Shown: piece after piece, positions 47,085 to 56,391 of the stretch
Layout: every line of letters begins with the position of its first letter
Position numbering within the stretch: position 1 is the first letter of the stretch
From: JSC-12 sp033764965
Lineage (GTDB): Bacteria; Cyanobacteriota; Cyanobacteriia; Leptolyngbyales; Leptolyngbyaceae
Reading direction: 5' to 3'
DNA: 64,000 nt
Assembly: GCA_033764965.1 (NCBI GenBank)
Contig: JANRIN010000081.1
Span: 1 to 64,000, forward strand
Position numbers and translations under genes: made by a program
The notes under the pieces: generated by a model
Databases searched by the model: none
What the model saw: only the letters and a program-made list of their open reading frames with translations
Told to the model about the DNA's origin: nothing

Positions 47085-47783
47085 CTATACACCTCCTAAA
47101 TACAAATTTTGACCGGTGATAAAATCGCTCTCAGGTTTCAGAAAGAAATCAATTACATTCGCCACATCTTCAAAGTTTCCAAATCGATGGATCGCTTGCC
47201 GATTCAAAAGTTGATCGATCTTGTCTTGAGGAACGGCACGAATTAGATCGGTTGCGATTGGAACTGGTCCCACTGAGTTGACCGTGATTCCAAATTCACC
47301 CAATTCCCCCGCTAACACTTGCGTCAGGGAAAGGACAGCCGCTTTTGAGGCGACATAAGCTGCCTCCCCTGCCAGTTTCAATGGCACTGCAACAGTTGTG
47401 AAATTGACAATCCGACCATAGTGATGCTTTTTCATAACCTTAGCGGCTTCTCGACAGAACAAGAAGGTACCCACCACATTTGTCTGTAGAATATTCTGAA
47501 CCGTTGCAATCGGTGTTAGCAGGGCATGGTTCATGGATGCTATACCCGCATTGTTGATGAGGTTGTCCAATCGTCCATGTTGCTTACGAATGTCAGAGAA
47601 GACAGTTTTGACGGCTTGTTCATCTGCAACATCCAAGGTGTAATGCTGATACCCTGCTCGACTCCACTCCGGTTCACGACGGCTACAACCAATCACTTTG
47701 TGACCTTGCTGCGTGTAGTGTTCTGCAAGAAACTTACCAATGCCTTTGCGGGTACCAGTGATTAGGGTAATGGGAGTATCCAT
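47085..47783 (-). CDS. Short-chain dehydrogenase/reductase, FabG-like
   Basis: A 232-residue NAD(P)-dependent oxidoreductase. TGTRKGIG (9-16) is the cofactor loop, NNAG follows in the middle, and AYVASKAAVLSL carries the Tyr-X3-Lys. The C-terminal SDFITGQNLYLGGV is typical. Start ATG 47783 is chosen; the longer frame to 47837 is not conserved. In this setting it may reduce a beta-keto group on the ACP-bound acyl chain, or a sugar. Confidence 0.88.
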   Translation of the reverse strand: MDTPITLITGTRKGIGKFLAEHYTQQGHKVIGCSRREPEWSRAGYQHYTLDVADEQAVKTVFSDIRKQHGRLDNLINNAGIASMNHALLTPIATVQNILQTNVVGTFLFCREAAKVMKKHHYGRIVNFTTVAVPLKLAGEAAYVASKAAVLSLTQVLAGELGEFGITVNSVGPVPIATDLIRAVPQDKIDQLLNRQAIHRFGNFEDVANVIDFFLKPESDFITGQNLYLGGV

Positions 47784-47953
47784 AGGCTTTTCTCTGACTT
47801 TATAGCGGTTCTCACTTGCATTCCTTACTCCCCACAACCTACACTCTGCCTAACCAAGCTGTACTGCGCTCAACTGAGAATTGCCATCATTGCAGTTATG
47901 CAGAATGTGGTCTTAAAAGGCTTTCGGTGTTAGTGAACATCCGTATGAATAGC

Positions 47954-47998
47954 GATTGCGATAACGTTAGCATGAATGGTGATTGCGATAGCGTTAGC
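47954..47998. repeat. Two direct copies of an 18-base element
   Basis: GATTGCGATAACGTTAGC (47954-47971) and GATTGCGATAGCGTTAGC (47981-47998) differ at one base and are separated by nine bases. They lie between the SDR and ACP genes. A GCGATAGCGTTAGCG-type sequence is a familiar kind of cyanobacterial dispersed repeat. Confidence 0.75.
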
Positions 47999-48020
47999 GA
48001 CGCCAAAATTTCCATTCTCT

Positions 48021-48311
48021 TCAAACCTGCATGGCATGATGAGCGTATGCGGCTAGCGAACCGATCGTGCGGTAGGGACTATTTTTTTGAGACATGGCTT
48101 TTTCGTCAGCCAAACTGACGGTGACACCATACTCATCTTCAATCGCTTGTTCTACAGCAACCACCAGTGACACCAGCCCTAAGGAATCCAAAAGCCCATG
48201 CTGTCCAAACAGGGGAGTCTCGTTTCCCAAATCAACGGGAAGTTCAATTTCCTGTTCTGCTCCAATTTCGTGGACTCGTTCCACAATCAGGGACACCATA
48301 TCAGTTTGCAT
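48021..48311 (-). CDS. Acyl carrier protein
   Basis: A 96-residue carrier protein. The phosphopantetheine attachment motif reads GLLDSLGLVSLV with Ser43. Acidic helix II (VAVEQAIEDEYGVTV) follows. ATG 48311 has GGAG about nine bases ahead; a GTG at 48374 would add 21 residues. Not the housekeeping ACP by context: it lies between a polysaccharide deacetylase and the SDR/ligase set. It probably carries the acyl group activated by the ligase at 45185-46528. Confidence 0.88.
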   Translation of the reverse strand: MQTDMVSLIVERVHEIGAEQEIELPVDLGNETPLFGQHGLLDSLGLVSLVVAVEQAIEDEYGVTVSLADEKAMSQKNSPYRTIGSLAAYAHHAMQV

Positions 48312-48380
48312 TGTAGGTTCTCCGTATTTGCCAATTAAGTAAGCAAGATAGACATCTGATTCAAGCGTTAGCACAGTGCT

Positions 48381-49352
48381 TTAGGCTGGCTGAGGGAAGT
48401 TGGGTTCTACAAGGGGAATTTTGGAGCGGCGAGCGATCACTTGAGTATGTTGTCCCATCGGCACCACTTCAAAGTGTTTGCAGTAGAGTTTCAAGAAGCC
48501 ACTGACCAGAGCCAACTTTTTCCGAGCAGGCATATTCATTGCAGGGAAAAAGGCAAGTTCGGGGACATCCTCACCGCCCAAAAAGTCTAGAGGATGCAAC
48601 AACAGCGACGGTTGAGTGCGGGTTAGTTTGCATAACCACAACGCAATGCGAAAATACAGCGTCGCTAACCAGGGAACAAAGCTAGCAAGATAAAGCAAAT
48701 AGCTGACATGGAACGGTAGCTTGAAGATCGGCATTGTGGTGACAGGGATTTCAATCAATGTGCGGTCTTTCATCTGCCAGCGGTAAGGGTGTAAGGGACG
48801 CAATCCCTCCCAGAAACTACCAAAGAGTAATTTGCGATCGTCCATTTCCTCCCTGCTTAACTTACTGGTCATGAAGTAGTAAGCTCGGGCCAGGGGACCC
48901 AGGAAGGTAGGGAAAGTGGAGGCATCGTAAGCGTATCCGCGTCGCGAAAGCACTTGTAAGGTGCTATCCGATACGCTAAAGCCAGGACCCCGAAATCCAA
49001 CTGGGTGATGTCCAGTAGCGCTCTTAATCGCTGCTTCTGCCATTGCCAATTCCTGTTCAATTTCAGGTTCGGAGTACAGGTGTAACCAGGGTTCATGCTT
49101 GAACGAGTGATTACCAATTTCGTGACCATTGGCAGCGATCGCTTGTAGTGCGTTCCGATTCTTCTCCAGCACAGCGTCCTGTCCCACAATAAAGAAGGTG
49201 ATTACCAGTCCATGCTGCTTCAACAAATCCAGTACACGCGGCACCACAGTATCTAGATAGGAGGGGTAGGACTCCCAGCCAGGATCACCGTGGGTTTTCA
49301 TGTAAGACCACTGATTATCAAGATCGAGGGATAGACTGGCTAAAGGTTTCAT
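48381..49352 (-). CDS. Polysaccharide deacetylase (NodB homology)
   Basis: A 323-residue member of carbohydrate esterase family 4. The metal/base motif SLDLDNQ has Asp10/Asp12. The metal-binding NHSFKH has His82 and His86, and FRGPGFS supplies motif 3. No signal peptide is visible, so it may act on a cytoplasmic sugar intermediate, or on the lipid-linked glycan from the inside. ATGA overlap with the methyltransferase gene ahead. Confidence 0.88.
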   Translation of the reverse strand: MKPLASLSLDLDNQWSYMKTHGDPGWESYPSYLDTVVPRVLDLLKQHGLVITFFIVGQDAVLEKNRNALQAIAANGHEIGNHSFKHEPWLHLYSEPEIEQELAMAEAAIKSATGHHPVGFRGPGFSVSDSTLQVLSRRGYAYDASTFPTFLGPLARAYYFMTSKLSREEMDDRKLLFGSFWEGLRPLHPYRWQMKDRTLIEIPVTTMPIFKLPFHVSYLLYLASFVPWLATLYFRIALWLCKLTRTQPSLLLHPLDFLGGEDVPELAFFPAMNMPARKKLALVSGFLKLYCKHFEVVPMGQHTQVIARRSKIPLVEPNFPQPA

Positions 49353-50065
49353 GGCAGGTTCGGGGTAGAGATGGATAAAGATTGTTCAGGCGGTCTGTCT
49401 ACAGTCGTCGAACGGGGTAACAGTCGCAGGGTGTTGTAGAGCAGAATTAGGGAGGTGCCGATCGACGGAAATGTGCGCCGCTTTTGAATTGTAAAATGTG
49501 TCAGGATTGCCGACATGAGGGAGTGGCGACGATCGCCATAGTCCCTGTTAGCACTCTCACCTGTCAGCAGCCTCAGACCAAGGTCAACGAGTGGAGAGTG
49601 TCCGGGAGTCACCATAACTAAGCAGCCATCAGGTTTGAGCACCCGACGCAGTTCTTTGCAGGCAACTTCAACGTGCTCTATAAATTCCAGACTACTCACG
49701 GCGACAATACAATCAAAAAATTGGTCTTCAAATGGCATAGCTTCGGCACTACCCGAAAACAGATGAGCATCGACTTGAAACTCTTTGAGTTGAGCCTGAA
49801 CTTCTTGATTACACGGGTGAATATCGATGCCATATAGCTCCTGGCAGCGATCGCTCAGTTCTGGCATCAAAATACCACTGCCATAGCCAACCTCAAGTAT
49901 TCGCTGAATGGGCTGCCGCGGGATTAACGACAGAATCAGTTTGAACCGCATGCGCTGAATCCAACCTAACAACGGACGAAAGTTCCAATCGGCATGATCG
50001 ACTGGACCCGTTTTGATTAAAGCAGTCTCAGGCAGTAATCGTAAATCCTGACGGCGTTGTCTCAT
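49349..50065 (-). CDS. Class I SAM-dependent methyltransferase
   Basis: A 238-residue Methyltransf_11-type protein. Motif I is ILEVGYGSGIL (57-67), motif II region AMPFEDQFFDCIVAVSSLEF, then LRRVLKPDGCLVMVTPG. Likely O- or C-methylates a sugar or lipid carrier. Overlaps the deacetylase and the FAD oxidoreductase genes by four bases each. Confidence 0.87.
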   Translation of the reverse strand: MRQRRQDLRLLPETALIKTGPVDHADWNFRPLLGWIQRMRFKLILSLIPRQPIQRILEVGYGSGILMPELSDRCQELYGIDIHPCNQEVQAQLKEFQVDAHLFSGSAEAMPFEDQFFDCIVAVSSLEFIEHVEVACKELRRVLKPDGCLVMVTPGHSPLVDLGLRLLTGESANRDYGDRRHSLMSAILTHFTIQKRRTFPSIGTSLILLYNTLRLLPRSTTVDRPPEQSLSISTPNLP

Positions 50066-51411
50066 ATTTGTATCTTCATCCCCGTTGGGTTCGATAGCGT
50101 TAGCAGTTCCACTACAGCAGTTTCCGCCAATTGCACCGTTTCATTAACATTCAATGTGCCATTGAGAATATGAGCAGAGTTGATAATGTGAACACCGGAA
50201 ATCGAAGTATGCATCGGTGGCAGTTGTTGAGAGTAGTTCAACGTTGAGATTGCCAGCACGTATTTCACACGCGACACCTGAAAGCTCAACACATCGCTGG
50301 GGTGGAAATGAGGATATAGCTGCTCCAGAGCGCTAACAAAGGTTTTCTCCAGTTCTTGATCCGACAGGGAAAATGCTGGATCGTCAGGGGCGATATATTT
50401 AGGCAGGTAAACCAGAGTGCGCCCTTCAAACTGTTTAGGGTCAACCAAAGTGGTCATTTCGATCACGCCAGTAAACGGAACCCAGGTATCGGTAATGTTA
50501 GTGACGTAGAAGGGCGAGAGCGGCTTTTTCAGCAGCAAAGAGGCACAGATAATTCCCTGATACTGAATGGTTTTGAGCCGATCGTGTTCATCTTGAGTAA
50601 GTCCGGGACAAACTTGAGCCGCGATCGGGGCAGCAGTAGTTAGCACAACCTGGTCAAAGGTTTCCTGCTGTCCGTTGTTGAATTCAAGGTTAATGCGATC
50701 GTGGCGAGTGGGTTCTACATGACAGATGCGACAGCCCAGCCGAATTTCGACACCCGCTTCTGTGAGCACCTCAGCAAAGCGTTCGAGAATACGAGCATAG
50801 CCACCGGGAAGGTAGCCAAACATTTCCTTCTTCAAACCAGTACGACGAGCCGCGTAAAGTCGGGCGATCGTTGACCAAATAAAGGCGGCAGATGCTTTCT
50901 TATAGTTTTCACCCAATTTTGCCCGCAGCAACGGTAGCCAGAATTTTTGGAAGGTATTGTTTCCCGACCAACGACGTAACCAATCACTAACTGAAATTTT
51001 TTCTAACCGTTGCCAGTCTCGAATTTTGGAACCATAGATGATAGTGAGTCCGAGTCGCAGTTTATCGATCAAGCCCAGCGGCGGGAAACGCAGAAATTCG
51101 ATCGCGTTCGAAACCGAGTAAAGCTTGCCCTTGGCATACACTCCGGTCCGGGTTTCCACCCACTGCATATCCTGTTCCAGTTCCAGTTCGCGCAGCAGCG
51201 ATCGCAGTCTGAAATCCGACAGTAAGGTAACGTGATAATGCCGATCCCAAACAACGTTATCCAGTTGCCACGCACTCGCCAGACCACCAACCTGATCAGC
51301 ACTCTCAAACAACGTGACGTGCTTACCAGCTTGAGCCAAGCGCAAAGCAAGCGTCATGCCCAACATACCGCCGCCCACAATTGCCCAACTTTCTCGGGAT
51401 GAAATGGTCAT
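50062..51411 (-). CDS. FAD-dependent oxidoreductase (amine oxidase/UGM-like)
   Basis: A 449-residue flavoprotein. The dinucleotide-binding motif IVGGGMLGMTLALRLAQAGK (11-30), the GGLASAW block and the C-terminal SGVHIINSAHI region place it in the NAD(P)/FAD amine-oxidase-like group that includes UDP-galactopyranose mutase and protoporphyrinogen oxidase relatives. Such genes are common in cyanobacterial polysaccharide loci; the reaction is unknown. It overlaps the methyltransferase gene (ATGA). Confidence 0.83.
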   Translation of the reverse strand: MTISSRESWAIVGGGMLGMTLALRLAQAGKHVTLFESADQVGGLASAWQLDNVVWDRHYHVTLLSDFRLRSLLRELELEQDMQWVETRTGVYAKGKLYSVSNAIEFLRFPPLGLIDKLRLGLTIIYGSKIRDWQRLEKISVSDWLRRWSGNNTFQKFWLPLLRAKLGENYKKASAAFIWSTIARLYAARRTGLKKEMFGYLPGGYARILERFAEVLTEAGVEIRLGCRICHVEPTRHDRINLEFNNGQQETFDQVVLTTAAPIAAQVCPGLTQDEHDRLKTIQYQGIICASLLLKKPLSPFYVTNITDTWVPFTGVIEMTTLVDPKQFEGRTLVYLPKYIAPDDPAFSLSDQELEKTFVSALEQLYPHFHPSDVLSFQVSRVKYVLAISTLNYSQQLPPMHTSISGVHIINSAHILNGTLNVNETVQLAETAVVELLTLSNPTGMKIQI

Positions 51412-51468
51412 GAATCATCTGTTGAAATGGTATTAGGGGCATAGCCAGCTACACCCCTAGGGATTCAT

Positions 51469-52092
51469 TTAGCCTGGAGGAGTCAGTTCGATCACCTCAC
51501 GGTTTTTCACCTGATATTTCAAGCCACAGCTAGAACAGGTGATAGATTCCTCGAATTCCTCGCGATCAGGAAAGCGCATCAGCAGTTGTCCACAACGGCA
51601 GACACAGCCGATTGATCTTGCTGGATGCCCAATCGCGAGATGGAAATCGGGAATGGATTTGGTCACCAGAGAACCCATACCGATCATGGCAAAGCGACCG
51701 ATCGATAGATCATTGCCAATTGTGCAGCCAGCACCAATTGTGGCTCCCGCTTTGACCAGGGTAGGCAGAGTGTGTTCGTCCGGATCGGAGGGGCGCAGTT
51801 GCCTGAGATCAGACGTGGTAGCGCGTGGGAAACGATCGTTGGTGAAAATCGTGCCCGCACTAATCATCACCCCATCTTCGATCGTGACGGCATTACAGAT
51901 ATAGACAAAAGCGTTAATTTTGACGCGATCACCAATCTGTACTCCGTAGGCGATATATGTCTTCTCGCCTACAATGCACTGTTCGCCAAGTTGAGTCGAG
52001 TGACGGATGTGAACATTGTCCCAAATCGAGCTATTATCCCCAATCTGAACATTGTCTTCCACAATAGCGGTTGGATGAATACGGACACCCAT
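51469..52092 (-). CDS. WbpD/WlbB-like sugar N-acetyltransferase with zinc-ribbon tail
   Basis: A 207-residue left-handed beta-helix acetyltransferase: VRIHPTAIVEDNVQIGDNS, ICNAVTIEDGVMISAG, GATIGAGCTIGNDLSIG and MGSLVTKSIPDF. In P. aeruginosa WbpD acetylates C3 of UDP-3-amino-GlcNAc-uronate. The tail (about 160-200) adds CVCRCG and CSSCGLKY, a four-Cys metal site often seen in this subfamily. It follows the Gfo/Idh gene by two bases. Confidence 0.88.
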   Translation of the reverse strand: MGVRIHPTAIVEDNVQIGDNSSIWDNVHIRHSTQLGEQCIVGEKTYIAYGVQIGDRVKINAFVYICNAVTIEDGVMISAGTIFTNDRFPRATTSDLRQLRPSDPDEHTLPTLVKAGATIGAGCTIGNDLSIGRFAMIGMGSLVTKSIPDFHLAIGHPARSIGCVCRCGQLLMRFPDREEFEESITCSSCGLKYQVKNREVIELTPPG

Positions 52093-52094
52093 GT

Positions 52095-53132
52095 TTATGC
52101 CCTGCTTGCGACAGGAACTTTTGTGTCAGCGGCTTTGGCTACACCGTTCGCTGCAATCGGAGTCCAACGACTCTGATTTAGGGCGGCATAGGCAGCTTCA
52201 ATCACGTCAACGGATGCGATTGCATCCTCTGCTGTAATTAGCAAGGCTTCTTCTTTCCGAATTGCTTTCGAGAAGTTTTCAATTTGGCTCTGGAAAGATT
52301 GGACTTTGTTATAACCCTTACCAAACACAACCCAATCCTGGCTAGATGACTGTCGATATTTTGACTCCTTCCAACCGACTGAAATCGTCCCTTGAGAACC
52401 GTAAATCCGAATAAACCAATCGATTTCTTTATTGATGCTCCAGGATAGGTCAATGTTGCCAACCACGCCGCCCATGCTTTTGACGAAAATTCGCACCGTA
52501 TCCTCAACCGATAAACCTTGAATCCGCTTACCTTCTACCACTTGCACTTCTGCCAAAGGACCCAGAAAGTAGCGCATGATATCTACAGAGTGAGTCCCAT
52601 TGTCGATTAGCACTCCACCGCCACTGATTGCTGCATCGGAGTTCCAGCGCGTAGACATATCTACGCGAGCAGTGAAAGCGTTTTCAAACAACACAATCTC
52701 ACCCAGAATTCCAGAGGCAACAATGCTCTTCGCCTTCACCACATCTTGGGCATAACGAAACTTAGAACCCATTGTCAAAATTACCCCTGACTTTTCAGCC
52801 GCTGCCTGCATATTTCGAGCACTTATCGTGTCAATACTGAGGGGTTTTTCGCAAAGAACGTGAACGTTGCGCTCCAGAAAATAGATGCTGATTTCAGGAT
52901 GACTCGTGGGGGGAGTCGAAACAATGACTGCATCTAGTTCCACGTTTTCTGCCATTGCTTGATAGGAATCAAAGCTCTGGCATTTCATCCGCTCCGCCAT
53001 TGCTTTTGCCGCACTAGGGCGAACATCGGCAACAGCTACCAGTTGAGCCGTATTACAGGATTCAAATGCCTGAGCATACGCTTGGGCGATCCCACCTGCG
53101 CCTACTAATCCAAACCTCACTTTCTCGGTCAT
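52095..53132 (-). CDS. Gfo/Idh/MocA oxidoreductase, WbpB-like
   Basis: A 345-residue NAD-dependent sugar oxidoreductase. GLVGAGGIAQAY (8-19) binds the cofactor and VLCEKPLSID carries the catalytic Lys. In the WbpB/E/D route it oxidises C3 of UDP-GlcNAc-uronate. Its position between the aminotransferase and acetyltransferase genes supports that order of action. Confidence 0.87.
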   Translation of the reverse strand: MTEKVRFGLVGAGGIAQAYAQAFESCNTAQLVAVADVRPSAAKAMAERMKCQSFDSYQAMAENVELDAVIVSTPPTSHPEISIYFLERNVHVLCEKPLSIDTISARNMQAAAEKSGVILTMGSKFRYAQDVVKAKSIVASGILGEIVLFENAFTARVDMSTRWNSDAAISGGGVLIDNGTHSVDIMRYFLGPLAEVQVVEGKRIQGLSVEDTVRIFVKSMGGVVGNIDLSWSINKEIDWFIRIYGSQGTISVGWKESKYRQSSSQDWVVFGKGYNKVQSFQSQIENFSKAIRKEEALLITAEDAIASVDVIEAAYAALNQSRWTPIAANGVAKAADTKVPVASRA

Positions 53133-53194
53133 AATGTGTACCTGCTTGTCTTGTCTGCTAATTGAATTAATTGAGAGTTACTTGAGTTGTGGAA

Positions 53195-54442
53195 TTACTG
53201 CGTCAACTGGGTAACTGCTTGATGGATGGCATCGGCAATGTAGTCGATGTGCTCATCGGTGTAGGCTTCATTCCAAGGAAGTACCAGCACCTTTTCCAAA
53301 CCCTCGAAAGTGCCAGGGAAATTTGAGGGAGCATAATTGAGTGCTTCTGGGGTTGCCAAGGTGAAGGGGAAGCGCGAATTCCCAAAAGTGCGCTGTTCAA
53401 CAAAGACTTGGCACTGGAAGGCTGGCTTTTGGATGTAGCGTGGCGCAGAGAAGATGCCCTTTTCCTCCTTCAGTTTTTTCGCCAAACCAACCGCGCCGTT
53501 GGCAATCACCGTGCTTTCCACACTAAGGCAGTACTTCCAATACACTGGAACATTTCGAGGATCGTGGTAAGGCGTTTCGATGCCAGGAACTCCTTGCAAT
53601 TTTTCGGTGAGTTTGGCAGCCATTGCCCGTCGTTTCTCTACCACTCCTTGCAGTTTAGACAGTTGAGCCGCTGCAACCGCACCAGTAGGTTCATTCATGC
53701 GATAGTTGAGAGCGAGGAAGTAGTGATCTGGCTTTGGATCGCCATAACCCCAAGCCTTGTTGATGTACAAGAATATGCGACGGGCTAGAGCCTCATCGTT
53801 CGTGGTAACAATGCCGCCTTCGCCAGTTGTGATATGTTTGCCCTGTTGGAGGCTGAAACAGCCGATCGCACCGATCGCGCCTACATATTGACCGTTATGC
53901 TGGGCCAGAAATGCCTGAGCGGTGTCTTCAATCACTGGAATACCACGAGCATTGGCAAGCTGCATAATTTCGGTCATGTTGCAGGGATTGCCAAATAAGT
54001 GCGTGACGATGATGGCTTTGGTGCGATCGCTGAGGCACTTTTCGATTGTTTCAGCAGTTACGTTCCAGGTTTTAGGATCCACATCGGCAAAGCGAGGAAT
54101 CGCACCCTGGTAAAGAATTGGCGCTAGCGCACCCATGTCAGTAATGGATGTGGTGATAATTTCATCACCGGGTTCGGGGTCAATGGCTGCGATCGCGGTA
54201 TGAACTGCTGCTGAACCAGATGAACAAGCATAGGCGTACTTAACGCCCAATAGTTGGGCAAACTTCTGTTCCAGAGACTTAACAAAATGTCCTTTTGTGC
54301 TAGTCAGAGTACCACTTTGAATCGCCTCTGTTAAAGAGGCGATTTCCTCGGCACCAAGGGTTCTTCCAGATGCGTCCTGGTCTGATGGAAGATTTATCAA
54401 TTTAGGTTGAACGATTCCTTGAACTGGTAATACATCTACCAT
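53195..54442 (-). CDS. DegT/DnrJ/EryC1/StrS aminotransferase, WbpE-like
   Basis: A 415-residue PLP enzyme that aminates a ketosugar nucleotide. The PLP Lys202 is in FSLQQGKHITTGEGG (196-210), with Asp173 in IEDTAQA and an ACSSGSAAVHTA phosphate loop near 72-83. With the WbpB- and WbpD-like genes it would build a 3-acetamido sugar. WbpA (UDP-GlcNAc dehydrogenase) is not in the window. Confidence 0.9.
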   Translation of the reverse strand: MVDVLPVQGIVQPKLINLPSDQDASGRTLGAEEIASLTEAIQSGTLTSTKGHFVKSLEQKFAQLLGVKYAYACSSGSAAVHTAIAAIDPEPGDEIITTSITDMGALAPILYQGAIPRFADVDPKTWNVTAETIEKCLSDRTKAIIVTHLFGNPCNMTEIMQLANARGIPVIEDTAQAFLAQHNGQYVGAIGAIGCFSLQQGKHITTGEGGIVTTNDEALARRIFLYINKAWGYGDPKPDHYFLALNYRMNEPTGAVAAAQLSKLQGVVEKRRAMAAKLTEKLQGVPGIETPYHDPRNVPVYWKYCLSVESTVIANGAVGLAKKLKEEKGIFSAPRYIQKPAFQCQVFVEQRTFGNSRFPFTLATPEALNYAPSNFPGTFEGLEKVLVLPWNEAYTDEHIDYIADAIHQAVTQLTQ

Positions 54443-54566
54443 GTGCTCATCTCCATATATTGAGGCTAACTGAACAAATCTCTACTTAGAAATGCAAAAG
54501 AAATGCAAACAACAAAAGAGAAAACTTTTACTCACCTACAGGAAGGCGATTGTCTTCAGCAAGAAG

Positions 54567-55772
54567 TCATTCTTCGCGCTGAGAATTCCGTTGAGTTGAC
54601 TTGTAAATTGAAGTTCCCAAATAGAAAACTTCCTCGAAATACCGCTTATTTTGCACCGACAGTACACCAAGACTAAAGAGCTGAATTGCCAGCATTAACG
54701 ACATTCCACCAATGATGAAGGTATGAGGTGACTGCTGAAAAGCAGCCGCAACTGCTTGATCAACAAATGGAGTGTGTAACCCTAAAAGGCGATACTGATT
54801 CCAACAGTGAATGATAACCCAAGCATTGGCATAGCATGAGATCAGAAAAAACATCAAGCTAGGCAAAATAAAGAACATCACTGGACGAAACAAAAAACCA
54901 AAGAAAAATATAGCCCAAGTATGTTTCAAAATTCTCATACTAGACTTGCGGCGTTTGGACTTGGGTTGCGCTTTCTGAGAATGCCACTTGAGGTGAGCTG
55001 GTACTTCAGCTATTTTTGCTTCTAACAGTTTTGCTTTGTGTAGTACCTCAGGATTAATTTCCATGCCCATTGACCTCAGATTCAAGGAATGAACAAAATT
55101 GGCATCATACACACGAACCATACTCGTCAACGTGGACAAATCACTTTTGGAAGCAAACGACAAAAATCGATTTGCCCATAGGCTTAAAACCCATCGTAAC
55201 CAGGGAACGTTAGAAACCTTTCCCCCCTTAGTATAAGGAGAAGAAACCACCACCTTTGCACCTGTCTCACGAATTTTATGCATCAACAGTTCAATGTGCT
55301 CAGGAGAATAGCTCAAGTCGAGATCAAGGGTAATGATGTAATCACCTCGACTATGTTCAAAACCAGTTTTAAGGGCTTGCCCTACTCCACAATTCTGTAA
55401 ATGGTGGATGACTCGAACGCCTGGATGAGTTTTAGCAAAAGCTTCTGCACACTCTCCAGTGCTATCTCGACTGCCGTCATTAATAACAATCACTTCCCAA
55501 TCGTATTCACTTTCTAACGACTCCATATAGCTGCACAACACAGCTAAATTTTTCTCAAGAATAAGTGCCTCATTGTAAGCAGGAGTCACTAGGGATACAA
55601 ACGCTTTCTGTTGCTTAGAAGTCTGATGAGATTTTTTTGCATAGCGTTGCAGAGATCCGTTCGTCTCATTCAGAAAATCGTTTCTAATCTCTACCGTACC
55701 AGTGAGCGATGATGTATCAGATATTTCTATTGATGATGTATCAGACATTTCTCTAGAGATTCCTAGTTGCAT
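54567..55772 (-). CDS. Glycosyltransferase family 2, polyprenyl-phosphate type
   Basis: A 401-residue protein. A Ser/Thr-rich N-terminal stretch (1-55) has a short duplication. The GT2 domain follows: SLVTPAYNEALILEKNL, VIVINDGSRDSTG, and ITLDLDLSYSPEH (DxD-like). Two C-terminal hydrophobic helices (about 290-330 and 355-375) resemble those of polyisoprenyl-phosphate glycosyltransferases. It may supply lipid-phosphate sugar to the two GT39-like enzymes of the locus. Confidence 0.85.
   Translation of the reverse strand: MQLGISREMSDTSSIEISDTSSLTGTVEIRNDFLNETNGSLQRYAKKSHQTSKQQKAFVSLVTPAYNEALILEKNLAVLCSYMESLESEYDWEVIVINDGSRDSTGECAEAFAKTHPGVRVIHHLQNCGVGQALKTGFEHSRGDYIITLDLDLSYSPEHIELLMHKIRETGAKVVVSSPYTKGGKVSNVPWLRWVLSLWANRFLSFASKSDLSTLTSMVRVYDANFVHSLNLRSMGMEINPEVLHKAKLLEAKIAEVPAHLKWHSQKAQPKSKRRKSSMRILKHTWAIFFFGFLFRPVMFFILPSLMFFLISCYANAWVIIHCWNQYRLLGLHTPFVDQAVAAAFQQSPHTFIIGGMSLMLAIQLFSLGVLSVQNKRYFEEVFYLGTSIYKSTQRNSQREE
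55708..55752. repeat. 24-base tandem duplication in the GT2 N-terminus
   Basis: GATGATGTATCAGATATTTCT (55708-55728) recurs 24 bases later with one change (55732-55752). In the protein it gives a repeated SDTSSIE/SDTSSLT sequence. It is in frame and only affects the disordered N-terminus. Confidence 0.75.
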
Positions 55773-56391
55773 GAAATTGATCTTTCAGGTTGCAGGGCGT
55801 GAGCGTTTGGTGCAAGCGCTCAACTAAGGGGTTATCGAACATACTCAACTGAAACGATATAAACCTCTATCGTGAGCATCAGCCAAACGGGCGCATTTCA
55901 TTAGAGTGAGGAATGCTACATTTCGGTTACTAAGGGTTTTTAATTAGGAGCATATGCTTCATCTCGCTGGGTTTTGGAAAAAGTCAGTGCTGGAAGACTG
56001 ATCCTTACACTGGTATAAGCCTCACCTATCAACCGTTAGCTTCAGCAGCTACTAGCTAAGAAGCAGAACATCGATACGACAGCTAAACGAAAGCTATAGA
56101 CTCTGAGTTATTTACAACAATCTCAGCAACATTACTGAGACATCTTTTTTTTACAGCAAATCTGAAATTAATTGAGTAACTTGCATCGTGTCTTTATCGA
56201 TTCTTCACATTCATTTTTCTACCAATTTTGCTTTGATCTGCTTTATAGCGTTCCAGCAAGCACCTATAGGTACTTTACTAAGCCTTAGTAAACAATCATC
56301 GCCTGAAAGACCGGTGGCTTTAAACGACGGGCTGTAAGCCCTAGTTCCGAACTAAGCTCGGCTCAAAGTCTCCTGCTTATGCAGGCTAAAG
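55773..56391. other. Intergenic region before the GT2 gene
   Basis: About 620 bases. The part next to 55773 should hold the GT2 promoter on the minus strand. Near the IS remnant two hairpins, GGGCT-GTA-AGCCC at 56329-56341 and CCTGC-TTAT-GCAGG at 56372-56385, look like the subterminal hairpin of an IS200/IS605 end. No gene is recognised. Confidence 0.45.
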
